DNA of 5,817 nt from Nitrospiraceae bacterium (GTDB lineage Bacteria > Nitrospirota > Nitrospiria > Nitrospirales > UBA8639), in the NCBI GenBank assembly GCA_003523945.1, contig DOFS01000461.1, forward strand, positions 1 through 5,817. Direction: 5' to 3'. Below the pieces are notes generated by a model. It did not search any database, had not been told where the DNA came from, and was given only the letters and a program-made list of their open reading frames with translations. Numbering within the stretch: position 1 is the first letter of the stretch; each line of letters opens with the position of its first letter. Both the position numbers and the translations under genes were made by a program. Below, piece after piece: positions 1 to 5,179 of the stretch.

Positions 1-321
1 ACCAAGCTGCTCAGTCACGGAGCTGCCTATCATCAACGACTCATCGCTATTCGTGGAGTGGTCACCCAACCGGAACTGCACCTTGATGAGTCAGAATTAG
101 TGATACGCTTTGTCTTTCGACTTGCCGAGGGTGATCAATCCATTGTCGTCTTCGGTCAACATGATCGTACACAAGGTGCGCCTTCGATTTCGCTGGATCT
201 TTCGGTGGAGGTGATCGGAATCTTTTGGAAAGAACGAGAATTGAATGCCTCTCATGTCTTCAATACGATTGAAGCACTTACCGTTTTACCCTACCCCTCT
301 CTGGTCCCAGACAATGCTTGA
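1..321 (+). CDS. Small OB-fold-like protein, C-terminal 106 residues (5' end outside window)
   Basis: The frame is open from base 1 to a TGA at 319-321, so the gene starts upstream of the window. The GTG at 58 is an internal valine rather than a convincing start, because the reading continues without change before it (IAIRGVV around residues 15-21). The visible part alternates short beta-like stretches: an RGVVTQPEL strand, a VIRFVFRL strand, the polar turn FGQHDRTQG (visible residues 51-59) and VEVIGIFWKERE (69-80). This pattern resembles small OB-fold proteins of unknown role, in which a modified strand barrel carries a 'V-V-G-x-x-x' core. I see no membrane segment in the visible part and no catalytic motif. 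It ends 23 bases before the stop of the convergent glycosyltransferase gene, with no clear terminator between. Function unknown; the OB-fold assignment is inference from strand pattern only. Confidence 0.6.
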   Translation, partial: TKLLSHGAAYHQRLIAIRGVVTQPELHLDESELVIRFVFRLAEGDQSIVVFGQHDRTQGAPSISLDLSVEVIGIFWKERELNASHVFNTIEALTVLPYPSLVPDNA

Positions 322-344
322 CGAGACGGGCTGTAAGTTTACCT

Positions 345-1433
345 TTAGGATTGAAAATACGATTTCAACTGCTGAACAATGGCACTCGTACCCGATGAGG
401 GGGGAGGCTCTGCCGGACCTTTCTCGCTGAGCGCAGCTCGAAGCGTTTCCTCCCAATTTCCCGACTCAAAATCGTCACGAGATAACTCCATTCCTCGTCC
501 ATGTCGATGGATATAATCCACCAGACCTTGTTCGTCAATAAAATTCCACCGCCGAACGTAAACGAGTGCTATCTCATCTTGGACCGCGGCGATAACAGTC
601 CCATACCCAGGCTTGGTCATGATAATATCGGCCTCTTGACTGATTTCCCCAAATGGCGCCGTGAGATGTTCGACATGATGCACACGGGCATAAGAGGCCG
701 AAGGTGGCAGGTCACTCACTAAAAATTGGAACCCCTCCATTGTTGCCATCTGATCAAACGGAAGGCGGTTGAGCGGCACTCCCCCAAATGCAATAAGAAC
801 AATTATTTCATGCTCCCCCACCCCTAAGCATTTTCTCAGATTATGGGTTTTCACCTTTTTTAAGGAAACAGGAGGTCCCACATCAACCTTCGAACTAAAG
901 GCGGGCATCTCAATCCCCGGATAAAGACGAAAGAGAGAGTCTGCTAAACTATAGCTATTGCGGATGGTCTCGAGAATCGAACGATGATTGGAGGAATTCG
1001 CTTGCATATATGGCTCTAACACCTGATCCCAGGAAAGCGAGGCAATTCCCACCACTGGGCACTTCGCCTGAGATGCACCAGCTATGGCGAGAGGCGAAAT
1101 ATTGGATATCACCAGACTGGCCTTGGCCGATCGAATGGCCAGGGCTTCTTCCTCCACCTTGTGCTCCCAATCTGTGTGAAATTTTGTGTGGGCCTCCCAC
1201 GTGGCTACCACATCAATATCTAGCGGCCCGCGCTGAATACATCCAACATCTTGTTTGACGGCTTGCAGCTCCCAACTCACCTGAAGATGCCGTTGAAAAA
1301 AATCAACAGGAACTTGGGTGCGGAGAACGACATGTAGGTCATCGATTACCCTGCCAAATTCATTTAAAATTGGTGTTAATTGCGCGGCATGCCCAAAGCC
1401 ATGGGCCGAGATCGAACACCACAGGACAGTCAT
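345..1433 (-). CDS. GT-B fold glycosyltransferase-like protein, related to the L-arabinokinase N-terminal domain
   Basis: This 362-residue protein has the layout of a GT-B glycosyltransferase: an N-terminal nucleotide-type fold opening with HGFGH (residues 11-15), a linker near 185-200, and a C-terminal sugar-nucleotide-binding half. The second half has FGG (216-218), the loop KPGYGT (274-279), and VRR (293-295) followed by an acidic patch (NFIDEQ). The HGFGH opening and the K-x-GYGT...VRR arrangement are what I recall from the N-terminal half of plant L-arabinokinase and from bacterial stand-alone homologues. MurG and other glycosyl transferase family 28 proteins have a comparable G-rich C-terminal loop. 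No GHMP kinase domain follows, so this is only the transferase-like half. No signal peptide is visible, so it should be cytoplasmic or peripheral to the inner membrane. Donor and acceptor are unknown. The ATG at 1433 is preceded by a GGAG stretch about 11 bases upstream. It diverges from the TPR lipoprotein gene and has no obvious operon partner. Confidence 0.8.
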   Translation of the reverse strand: MTVLWCSISAHGFGHAAQLTPILNEFGRVIDDLHVVLRTQVPVDFFQRHLQVSWELQAVKQDVGCIQRGPLDIDVVATWEAHTKFHTDWEHKVEEEALAIRSAKASLVISNISPLAIAGASQAKCPVVGIASLSWDQVLEPYMQANSSNHRSILETIRNSYSLADSLFRLYPGIEMPAFSSKVDVGPPVSLKKVKTHNLRKCLGVGEHEIIVLIAFGGVPLNRLPFDQMATMEGFQFLVSDLPPSASYARVHHVEHLTAPFGEISQEADIIMTKPGYGTVIAAVQDEIALVYVRRWNFIDEQGLVDYIHRHGRGMELSRDDFESGNWEETLRAALSEKGPAEPPPSSGTSAIVQQLKSYFQS

Positions 1434-1504
1434 TGTTTATTCTTCTCCATTCAAGACAACTATGACTAGTTTATTCTGAAAAGACCGAAGTACAGCGAGT
1501 TCTC

Positions 1505-1533
1505 TTGCGGTACGGCCTTAGAGTTCATAGAAT
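1505..1533 (+). promoter_or_regulatory. Candidate sigma-70-type promoter for the TPR lipoprotein gene
   Basis: TTGCGG (1505-1510) and TAGAAT (1528-1533) are separated by 17 bases. The -10 box differs from consensus at one position, but the -35 matches only in its first three bases. Transcription would start near 1540, about 50 bases before the ATG at 1591. It lies in the 157-base gap between two divergent genes, where a plus-strand promoter is expected. Evidence is limited to consensus similarity. Confidence 0.35.
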
Positions 1534-1577
1534 CACTTCAGGTTTTCTGTCTAGTGTCTTCTTAGGATGAAATAGTC

Positions 1578-1590
1578 AGGGAGTAACTCC
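1578..1590 (+). promoter_or_regulatory. Ribosome binding site within a small hairpin (GGAG-TAA-CTCC)
   Basis: AGGGAG (1578-1583) lies 7 bases before the ATG at 1591 and is a good Shine-Dalgarno sequence, which supports that start. Its last four bases, GGAG, are exactly complementary to CTCC at 1587-1590 across a TAA loop. The arms are only four pairs, so any effect on translation would be modest and the match may be chance. Confidence 0.5.
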
Positions 1591-2061
1591 ATGAACCGGA
1601 ACATACGATCTTTGTTTGGAATGATTTGGGTCATCTTTTTGTTGATAAGCCTGCTCAGCGGATGTGCGTCCCATTCAAGAAAGTCCTCACCCTCTACCCA
1701 ATCCTCACTTCCGGCAAAAACCGGAGAAACCCATACCCCGGCATTGGAATATCAATTATTGGCCACCGTCAAACACGCCGAAGGTTTAGGACCAGGTAAC
1801 CCTCTACTCCTAAGCAGCCTGTACAGTCTGGCCACGTATTACGAAGATCGTAAAGAATATGACAAGGCCGCGGTTCAATATGAACGGGCTCTCAAATTAA
1901 AGGAAACCGCGAATGGCCCCAATCATCCAGACGTGGCGGCCATTCTTCAACGATATGGTCGACTGCTGCAAGCTGCAAACCGACCATCGGAAGCAGCCAA
2001 TCTCCTTCTCCGGTCTGAAGCCATCCTCGCTCAGCCCTCGCCTCCCATTCCCCGTCAATGA
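1591..2061 (+). CDS. Lipoprotein with TPR repeats
   Basis: The 156-residue product begins with a charged n-region (MNRNIR) and a hydrophobic stretch at residues 8-22, then a lipobox LSGC with the acylated cysteine at 25. It is therefore predicted to be a lipid-anchored envelope protein. Residues 26-48 are Ser/Thr/Pro-rich, a typical flexible tether. From about residue 50 to 147 it is helical with TPR spacing. The clearest unit is 71-112 (LYSLATYYEDRKEYDKAA, then ALKLKE and GPNHPDVA), followed by a second, less regular one at 113-147 (LQRYGRLLQAANRPSEAANLL) and a probable degenerate one before them. The 42-residue spacing and the G-P-N-H-P-D-V-A turn are those of kinesin-light-chain-type TPRs. 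TPR lipoproteins act as protein-interaction scaffolds in the envelope; the partner cannot be told from this locus. It appears monocistronic, with its own ribosome binding site and a downstream hairpin. Confidence 0.85.
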   Translation: MNRNIRSLFGMIWVIFLLISLLSGCASHSRKSSPSTQSSLPAKTGETHTPALEYQLLATVKHAEGLGPGNPLLLSSLYSLATYYEDRKEYDKAAVQYERALKLKETANGPNHPDVAAILQRYGRLLQAANRPSEAANLLLRSEAILAQPSPPIPRQ

Positions 2062-2115
2062 CCACTAAGTCGTGGAACGGCTCCCAACTCAGCATTTTTG
2101 ACCCTGTTCCTCGGG

Positions 2116-2165
2116 AAAAACTTACCTAGCGCCCGCCTTCTGGGTCTTATTTCTAGGTTGTTTTT
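2116..2165 (+). terminator. Candidate intrinsic terminator after the TPR lipoprotein gene
   Basis: AAAAAC (2116-2121) and ACCTAG (2124-2129) pair with CTAGGT (2153-2158) and GTTTTT (2160-2165). This gives two 6-pair stems separated by a small internal loop (TT opposite T), with a 23-base apical region that can add a CCC/GGG pairing (2132-2134 with 2142-2144). The right arm ends in a five-T run, as expected for a rho-independent terminator. The paired A-run on the left would let it act in both directions. It is 55 bases past the stop codon. The long apical region and AT-rich lower stem make it weaker than a textbook example. Confidence 0.45.
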
Positions 2166-2247
2166 ATGACTTTCTTGCTGATTTTTCCTTGGCAATTTTG
2201 GCACAAGAATTGTTTATATTCAGATGAGTTCTTCCATCACCCTGACC

Positions 2248-2252
2248 AAGGA
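2248..2252 (+). promoter_or_regulatory. Ribosome binding site that decides the zinc-ribbon gene start
   Basis: AAGGA lies 7 bases before the ATG at 2260. The in-frame ATG at 2224 has no purine-rich sequence in front of it and sits right behind an AT-rich TATATT (2215-2220) that could be a -10 box. If so, transcription would begin at or after 2226 and the upstream ATG would be excluded from the message. Confidence 0.55.
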
Positions 2253-2259
2253 TTTGTTC

Positions 2260-2544
2260 ATGAAAAAGCCAGCGCAGACAGACAAATTAATCGGCAAGAC
2301 ACGCAAAAGTCCTTCCAAAAAGACCCCCACAAAAAAGGCCTCCTCTGAAAAACATCCTCGCTGTTCTCGGTGTGGGTCGCGAACGGTACATTTAGAGCAA
2401 ATGGAGCAGGAGCTTCTTGTCACACTCAGCTTGCACTGTCTGATCTGCGGACATTATACATTCCTCGGACGTCCTGTGATCCGCTTATTACGCCGCCCGA
2501 ATGTCACGATTCCTGATTCCATTACTCGGCCCGCAGGGGAATAG
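2260..2544 (+). CDS. Small zinc-ribbon protein with a Lys-rich N-terminal tail
   Basis: The 94-residue product has two parts. Residues 1-33 are strongly basic and low in complexity (repeated Lys, Ser, Thr and Pro), probably disordered and able to touch nucleic acid or another acidic partner. Residues 35-63 carry two CxxC knuckles, C35-SR-C38 and C60-LI-C63, about 21 residues apart with a beta-like segment between, which is the arrangement of a four-cysteine zinc ribbon. A hydrophobic/basic tail (FLGRPVIRLLRRP) follows. I start it at the ATG at 2260 because of its ribosome binding site; starting at 2224 would add 12 residues. Such small zinc ribbons are common as uncharacterised proteins, and the specific role is unknown. 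It ends 45 bases before the stop of the convergent reductase gene. Confidence 0.7.
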   Translation: MKKPAQTDKLIGKTRKSPSKKTPTKKASSEKHPRCSRCGSRTVHLEQMEQELLVTLSLHCLICGHYTFLGRPVIRLLRRPNVTIPDSITRPAGE

Positions 2545-2589
2545 AGATGATCCACACCAAAATACCCTGGCTTTCGACACAGATTTCTT

Positions 2590-3489
2590 CTACCAGGATT
2601 CCGTACGCACAGTGAGCGGAACCAGCGCGCCTTGCTCAAGACCCAGAGTGAGCTCCCGACACGCCGCGACACTTCCGCAGACGCGAAGATGGGATTTGGC
2701 TAAATCCGGTACAATAGACTGTAACGGGGAAATATCGATTTGACCGCCTCCAGAGATTGATTCCACCACTCGCAGTATTCGTCCCTTCCAATACCCCCAA
2801 TTAGTCGGCCAGGATCGAGTTAAGACTGGCTGATATCGAAAATGTTGCGGATATTCTTGTTCAAGTGCTATCAGCTCCTCATGAAGCATTAATTGGCCCT
2901 CATGCCGAACACTGGCAACCAGCGTCATATGAGCTCCGGCTCTGCCCCCCTTTTGGCCGAAATTATGAGCCTTCAAATAGCGGGCATAGGATAAGAATGG
3001 CGTAATGCCCGTGCCAAAAGCCACGCAGACCATTCGCATCACTTCCCATATCCCATCCTCTTCCAAACGAAGATTTGCGGCGGTACAGACCTTGGTATTT
3101 TCATACACCAACGCGACACCCTCCTCCTCATCCAGTTGGAGTCGAACCTCCACTGTCTTTCCCTTCTCAAACCAGTCGGTTGCCATTTCCGATTGCCACC
3201 AACCCGACGTATCAGCCTTCTCTTGATGGGTATGATTGATGAACGTTTCCAACAGGCGGGGCTCGTTGAAGGCAACATTTGACCGCGTATACATTCGTCT
3301 TCGATATTTACCCGACCGATCTCCCCAGGGTTTGGCGAGAAAGGCTGTTCCTGGACGCATGGTATCTCGGACGGCATATATTTTCCCTTCTAACTCAATA
3401 TCCTCAGGCAAAGCTAATTGGACCAATCGAATTTCCCCTGGATCAATAGTCCGTAATTGATGAATACGAGCAGCGACAACATGTTCCAT
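2590..3489 (-). CDS. Ferredoxin-NADP reductase-type flavoprotein
   Basis: The 299-residue product has the two-domain FNR fold. The N-terminal beta-barrel (about 5-135) contains RMYT (65-68), fitting the RxY[S/T] motif that binds the FAD phosphate and isoalloxazine region. The C-terminal nucleotide domain opens with GTGITP (159-164) after a hydrophobic strand (VCVAF), the signature for the NAD(P)H pyrophosphate. It ends with CGS (271-273) and a final E-S-W, matching the family's habit of closing with an acidic residue and an aromatic near the flavin. The enzyme should move electrons between NAD(P)H and a one-electron carrier such as ferredoxin or flavodoxin in the cytoplasm. No 2Fe-2S cysteine cluster or transmembrane segment is present, so it is a simple reductase rather than an oxygenase or Na+-NQR subunit. 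It is a little longer than E. coli Fpr (about 248 residues), with extra sequence around 85-110 and 170-185. The ribosome binding site is weak, but the fold begins within ten residues of this ATG. NADH versus NADPH preference cannot be read. Confidence 0.85.
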   Translation of the reverse strand: MEHVVAARIHQLRTIDPGEIRLVQLALPEDIELEGKIYAVRDTMRPGTAFLAKPWGDRSGKYRRRMYTRSNVAFNEPRLLETFINHTHQEKADTSGWWQSEMATDWFEKGKTVEVRLQLDEEEGVALVYENTKVCTAANLRLEEDGIWEVMRMVCVAFGTGITPFLSYARYLKAHNFGQKGGRAGAHMTLVASVRHEGQLMLHEELIALEQEYPQHFRYQPVLTRSWPTNWGYWKGRILRVVESISGGGQIDISPLQSIVPDLAKSHLRVCGSVAACRELTLGLEQGALVPLTVRTESW

Positions 3490-3534
3490 AATCCTATCAA
3501 TCCCCTATGAACCACATTCTTGTGACGGTGATGA

Positions 3535-3561
3535 ATTTTATTCGGAGAAGTTCATTGCCAA
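3535..3561 (-). promoter_or_regulatory. Candidate promoter for the FNR-type reductase gene
   Basis: Read on the minus strand, TTGGCA (3561-3556) and TAAAAT (3540-3535) each differ from the sigma-70 consensus at one position. The spacer is only 15 bases, below the usual 16-18. Transcription would start near 3528, about 40 bases before the ATG at 3489. The short spacer is the main weakness. Confidence 0.3.
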
Positions 3562-3591
3562 TAAATAGTAGACCATGGACAACAATCTCAT

Positions 3592-3620
3592 TTGATTCTG
3601 CCATTCATATTATTTAGTAT
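3592..3620 (+). promoter_or_regulatory. Candidate sigma-70-type promoter for flgM
   Basis: TTGATT (3592-3597) and TAGTAT (3615-3620) are 17 bases apart, each with four of six consensus matches, in an AT-rich stretch. Transcription would start near 3627 and give a leader of about 30 bases. I looked for the sigma-28 pattern (TAAA, then GCCGATAA) expected of many late flagellar genes and did not find it here. Confidence 0.3.
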
Positions 3621-3655
3621 TTCATCTCACTCTAACCTCACCACTTTGACGATCA

Positions 3656-4000
3656 ATGAACCCCCTTTCCTCCCACCCCGCAACACCACCGGAAGATGCC
3701 CCATCGTCTCCCCATACCAAAACGGTGTCGTCATCCCATGATGCAGTTAAAGATATTTCCGCATTACCATTCAATCCCGTTAAAGATGGTAGACAATCCC
3801 GATCAACTCCTTCCCAAACGATCTCGGACTGCGTCGAACGCATGTCTCAGATTCCAGATGTTCGAGAAGTCAGGATCGCACATATTCAAAAAGCGATAGA
3901 ATTACAGACCTATGCCATTTCTCCTGAAAAGTTAGCCGATTCACTTATTCAAGAACTTCATCCTCACCCACCTGAAACCCGACCGCCCACCACCTCATAG
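3656..4000 (+). CDS. flgM: FlgM, anti-sigma-28 (FliA) factor
   Basis: FlgM holds sigma-28 (FliA) inactive until the hook-basal body is complete, then leaves the cell through the flagellar export apparatus so that late flagellar genes can be transcribed. This 114-residue product shows the conserved C-terminal sigma-binding half: a helix at 57-65, PDVRE (67-71), IAHIQKAIE (74-82), TYAISPEKLADSLIQEL (85-101). This fits the usual pattern of PDVR, then an I..G.Y helix pair, then [I/L]A..L. Residues 1-55 are Ser/Pro/His-rich and look disordered, as expected for an export substrate; the protein is slightly longer than the usual 95-100 residues. The tail after 101 is Pro/His/Thr-rich. The ATG at 3656 is the first possible in this frame (a TGA lies at 3647) but has no visible Shine-Dalgarno sequence. 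No flgN, flgK or flgA gene adjoins it; the next gene is a PilZ protein. Confidence 0.8.
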   Translation: MNPLSSHPATPPEDAPSSPHTKTVSSSHDAVKDISALPFNPVKDGRQSRSTPSQTISDCVERMSQIPDVREVRIAHIQKAIELQTYAISPEKLADSLIQELHPHPPETRPPTTS

Positions 4001-4223
4001 ATTCTGTGCTTTTTAACGACATATGCCCTTCCATGCACGGGCCCGTTCCGATCGACTGACATGGTCAATTCACATATCTACAAAATACCCTCCTGAGCGA
4101 ACATTCTAGATTTTTCAATACGTTCCTGTACATTCTTGGAAATTTTTGTATGTAACCCATGTTTCACCTTGCTGGTTGAAATTTGGCCTTGTAACATGGC
4201 TTCACATTACCGAAAAGGGAATC
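4001..4223. other. Non-coding gap between flgM and the PilZ gene
   Basis: No gene is supported here. The stretch holds a perfect 10-base palindrome ACGGGCCCGT (4037-4046), a short inverted repeat TGAC-ATG-GTCA (4057-4067), and a weak promoter-like pair TTGCTG (4169-4174) and TAACAT (4192-4197) with a 17-base spacer that would place transcription start about 20 bases before the PilZ start. No convincing terminator follows flgM, so read-through into the PilZ gene is possible. Confidence 0.4.
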
Positions 4224-4883
4224 ATGAATTCGCCGACTCCTCACCTAGCACTTGGGTCAAATTCAATCTGGTTGACCTTTCCCTCCACTCCAGAAAAATT
4301 GTTAATTCGAACCTATCTGCTTGGGCTGGGAGCAGATCACTCTCTCCTTTGCGCCCTCCCAGAAGATCCGGCGCTTAGCGATCTCAAATGTGGTATCTCC
4401 TGTAGTGGTCGTTCATGTATCGATGAGGACATTTATGAATTTAAAACGGTCATTCAAGAAATACTCACACAACCCCCGACCCTTCGATTAACAGCCCCAT
4501 CACACGTTTCACGTCAACATCCTCGCACATTTCCTCGTTTGACGGTCAACATGACTGGAGCCGTTCGGCCCCTCAGCGACAAAGGCAGAATCCTTGCCGT
4601 GCTACCTGTTCGATTCAGCAATCTTTCTCCGACGGGTTGTCAGTTTCGCGTCGCCCCCTCGGCATGGCCACTCGTCTCCTCATCACACCTCCACATGAGT
4701 TGCCGGTTGCCAGGATTTACCCATTTTTCCAAATTTACTGGATCTATTGAGTGGGTTGACCCCACAAAGGAATTAGTTATTGGGACCAAATTCTCATTTA
4801 CCTCTACTCAAGACCCCGCCAATCAAGATATCCTGGGGTGGTATACCTCTCAACAAGCCCATCTGATCAACACCACAGCCTGA
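4224..4883 (+). CDS. PilZ-domain protein, YcgR-like (probable cyclic di-GMP receptor)
   Basis: The 219-residue product has two parts. Residues 1-90 resemble the YcgR N-terminal (PilZN) domain, with LPEDPAL (45-51), a strand near 55-65, and a Y-x-F-K-T-V-I strand (71-77) followed by the linker QPPTLRL (83-89). From about 95 to 195 is a PilZ domain with RQHPR (R97 and R101, the RxxxR motif) and NLSPTG (133-138, the [D/N]xSxxG motif), about 32 residues apart as in known receptors. Both motifs bind cyclic di-GMP, so binding is likely intact. YcgR proteins act as brakes on the flagellar motor; FlgM next door supports a motility role, but other targets are possible. I start at ATG 4224 because AAGGGA lies just before it, rather than at the in-frame ATG at 4146, which would add 26 residues that match nothing. 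Oddly, it has six cysteines, three of them close together (56, 60, 65). Confidence 0.75.
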   Translation: MNSPTPHLALGSNSIWLTFPSTPEKLLIRTYLLGLGADHSLLCALPEDPALSDLKCGISCSGRSCIDEDIYEFKTVIQEILTQPPTLRLTAPSHVSRQHPRTFPRLTVNMTGAVRPLSDKGRILAVLPVRFSNLSPTGCQFRVAPSAWPLVSSSHLHMSCRLPGFTHFSKFTGSIEWVDPTKELVIGTKFSFTSTQDPANQDILGWYTSQQAHLINTTA

Positions 4884-4994
4884 CTGACTCACTCCACACC
4901 CATAAAAACCTTTCTCATCATTTACCCCCTTATTCCATCCTATATCTCATTCAACTACGAATGGAGCTTTATCAATCCGTCACGCATCTCTCCC

Positions 4995-5041
4995 CCGCTT
5001 AGGGGATTTCTGGCAAATTTCATAATCCGTCCTCTTAGCGG
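4995..5041. repeat. Imperfect inverted repeat just upstream of the aroF-type promoter
   Basis: CCGCTTAGGGG (4995-5005) can pair with CCTCTTAGCGG (5031-5041): ten of eleven positions, counting one G-T pair and one T-T mismatch, around a 25-base spacer. The first arm can also form its own small hairpin, TCCCC (4991-4995) with GGGGA (5002-5006). It is 11 bases before the -35 box, so it could be an operator. No T-run follows, so it does not look like a terminator of the PilZ gene. Confidence 0.45.
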
Positions 5042-5052
5042 AGAATGACAGA

Positions 5053-5081
5053 TTGCCATTGACTAGTTGCCTGCATATAAG
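5053..5081 (+). promoter_or_regulatory. Sigma-70-type promoter for the DAHP synthase gene
   Basis: TTGCCA (5053-5058) and TATAAG (5076-5081) are separated by exactly 17 bases, each with five of six consensus matches. It is the strongest promoter I see in the window. Transcription would start near 5088, leaving a leader of about 90 bases before the ATG at 5180. Confidence 0.6.
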
Positions 5082-5167
5082 GTTTCTTATTACAATGTCA
5101 TCTATTCCTACATCATTTGGGTTACGGTGTTTTTATTCTGCATCCCAGATATTCTCTCCTTTTACCC

Positions 5168-5171
5168 AGGA
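5168..5171 (+). promoter_or_regulatory. Ribosome binding site of the DAHP synthase gene
   Basis: AGGA sits 8 bases before the ATG at 5180. This spacing and the match of the following residues to the N-terminal arm of the family decide the start. Confidence 0.6.
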
Positions 5172-5179
5172 CGTGTCAT

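Larger units (their letters stand above)
4884..5179. other. Non-coding region upstream of the DAHP synthase gene
   Basis: The stretch is AT-rich and pyrimidine-rich near 4890-4960, with no supported gene longer than about 35 codons. It contains an inverted repeat (4995-5041), a good promoter (5053-5081) and a predicted leader of roughly 90 bases. A 33-codon frame, ATG at 5095 to TAA at 5194-5196, starts in the leader and overlaps the DAHP synthase start; it has no ribosome binding site and may be chance. Confidence 0.55.

Noticed and set aside
955..1258. Open frames on both strands inside the glycosyltransferase gene (955-1200 minus, 1010-1258 plus), and another at 501-722
   Set aside because: They lack family features and lie fully within a gene with strong motif support. 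They are shadows of its codon pattern.
2224..2259. Upstream in-frame ATG for the zinc-ribbon protein
   Set aside because: No Shine-Dalgarno sequence, and it sits directly after a possible -10 box. The ATG at 2260 has AAGGA at 7 bases.
2166..2348. 60-residue open frame starting MTFLLIFPW
   Set aside because: It overlaps the zinc-ribbon gene in another frame. Its first part is the AT-rich upstream region and the rest has no family features.
3005..3460. Open frames inside the reductase gene (3005-3226 and 3236-3460 plus, 3039-3377 minus)
   Set aside because: Low-complexity or arginine-rich translations with no start signals, opposite or out of frame to a clear FNR-type enzyme.
3622..3899. Open frames overlapping flgM (3622-3843 minus, 3696-3899 plus)
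   Set aside because: The flgM frame carries the recognisable PDVR and C-terminal helix pattern; the others show nothing recognisable.
4037..4046. Palindrome ACGGGCCCGT
   Set aside because: It is perfect but only 10 bases, with no extension of the arms and no T-run, so it is neither a convincing terminator nor a supported operator.
4192..4216. Possible sigma-28 promoter before the PilZ gene (ACCGAAAA resembling GCCGATAA)
   Set aside because: There is no TAAA-type -35 at the right distance, and transcription would start at the ATG itself, leaving no room for the ribosome binding site.
4146..4223. Upstream in-frame ATG for the PilZ protein
   Set aside because: It has no ribosome binding site and adds 26 residues with no match to the family, whereas the ATG at 4224 has AAGGGA in front of it.
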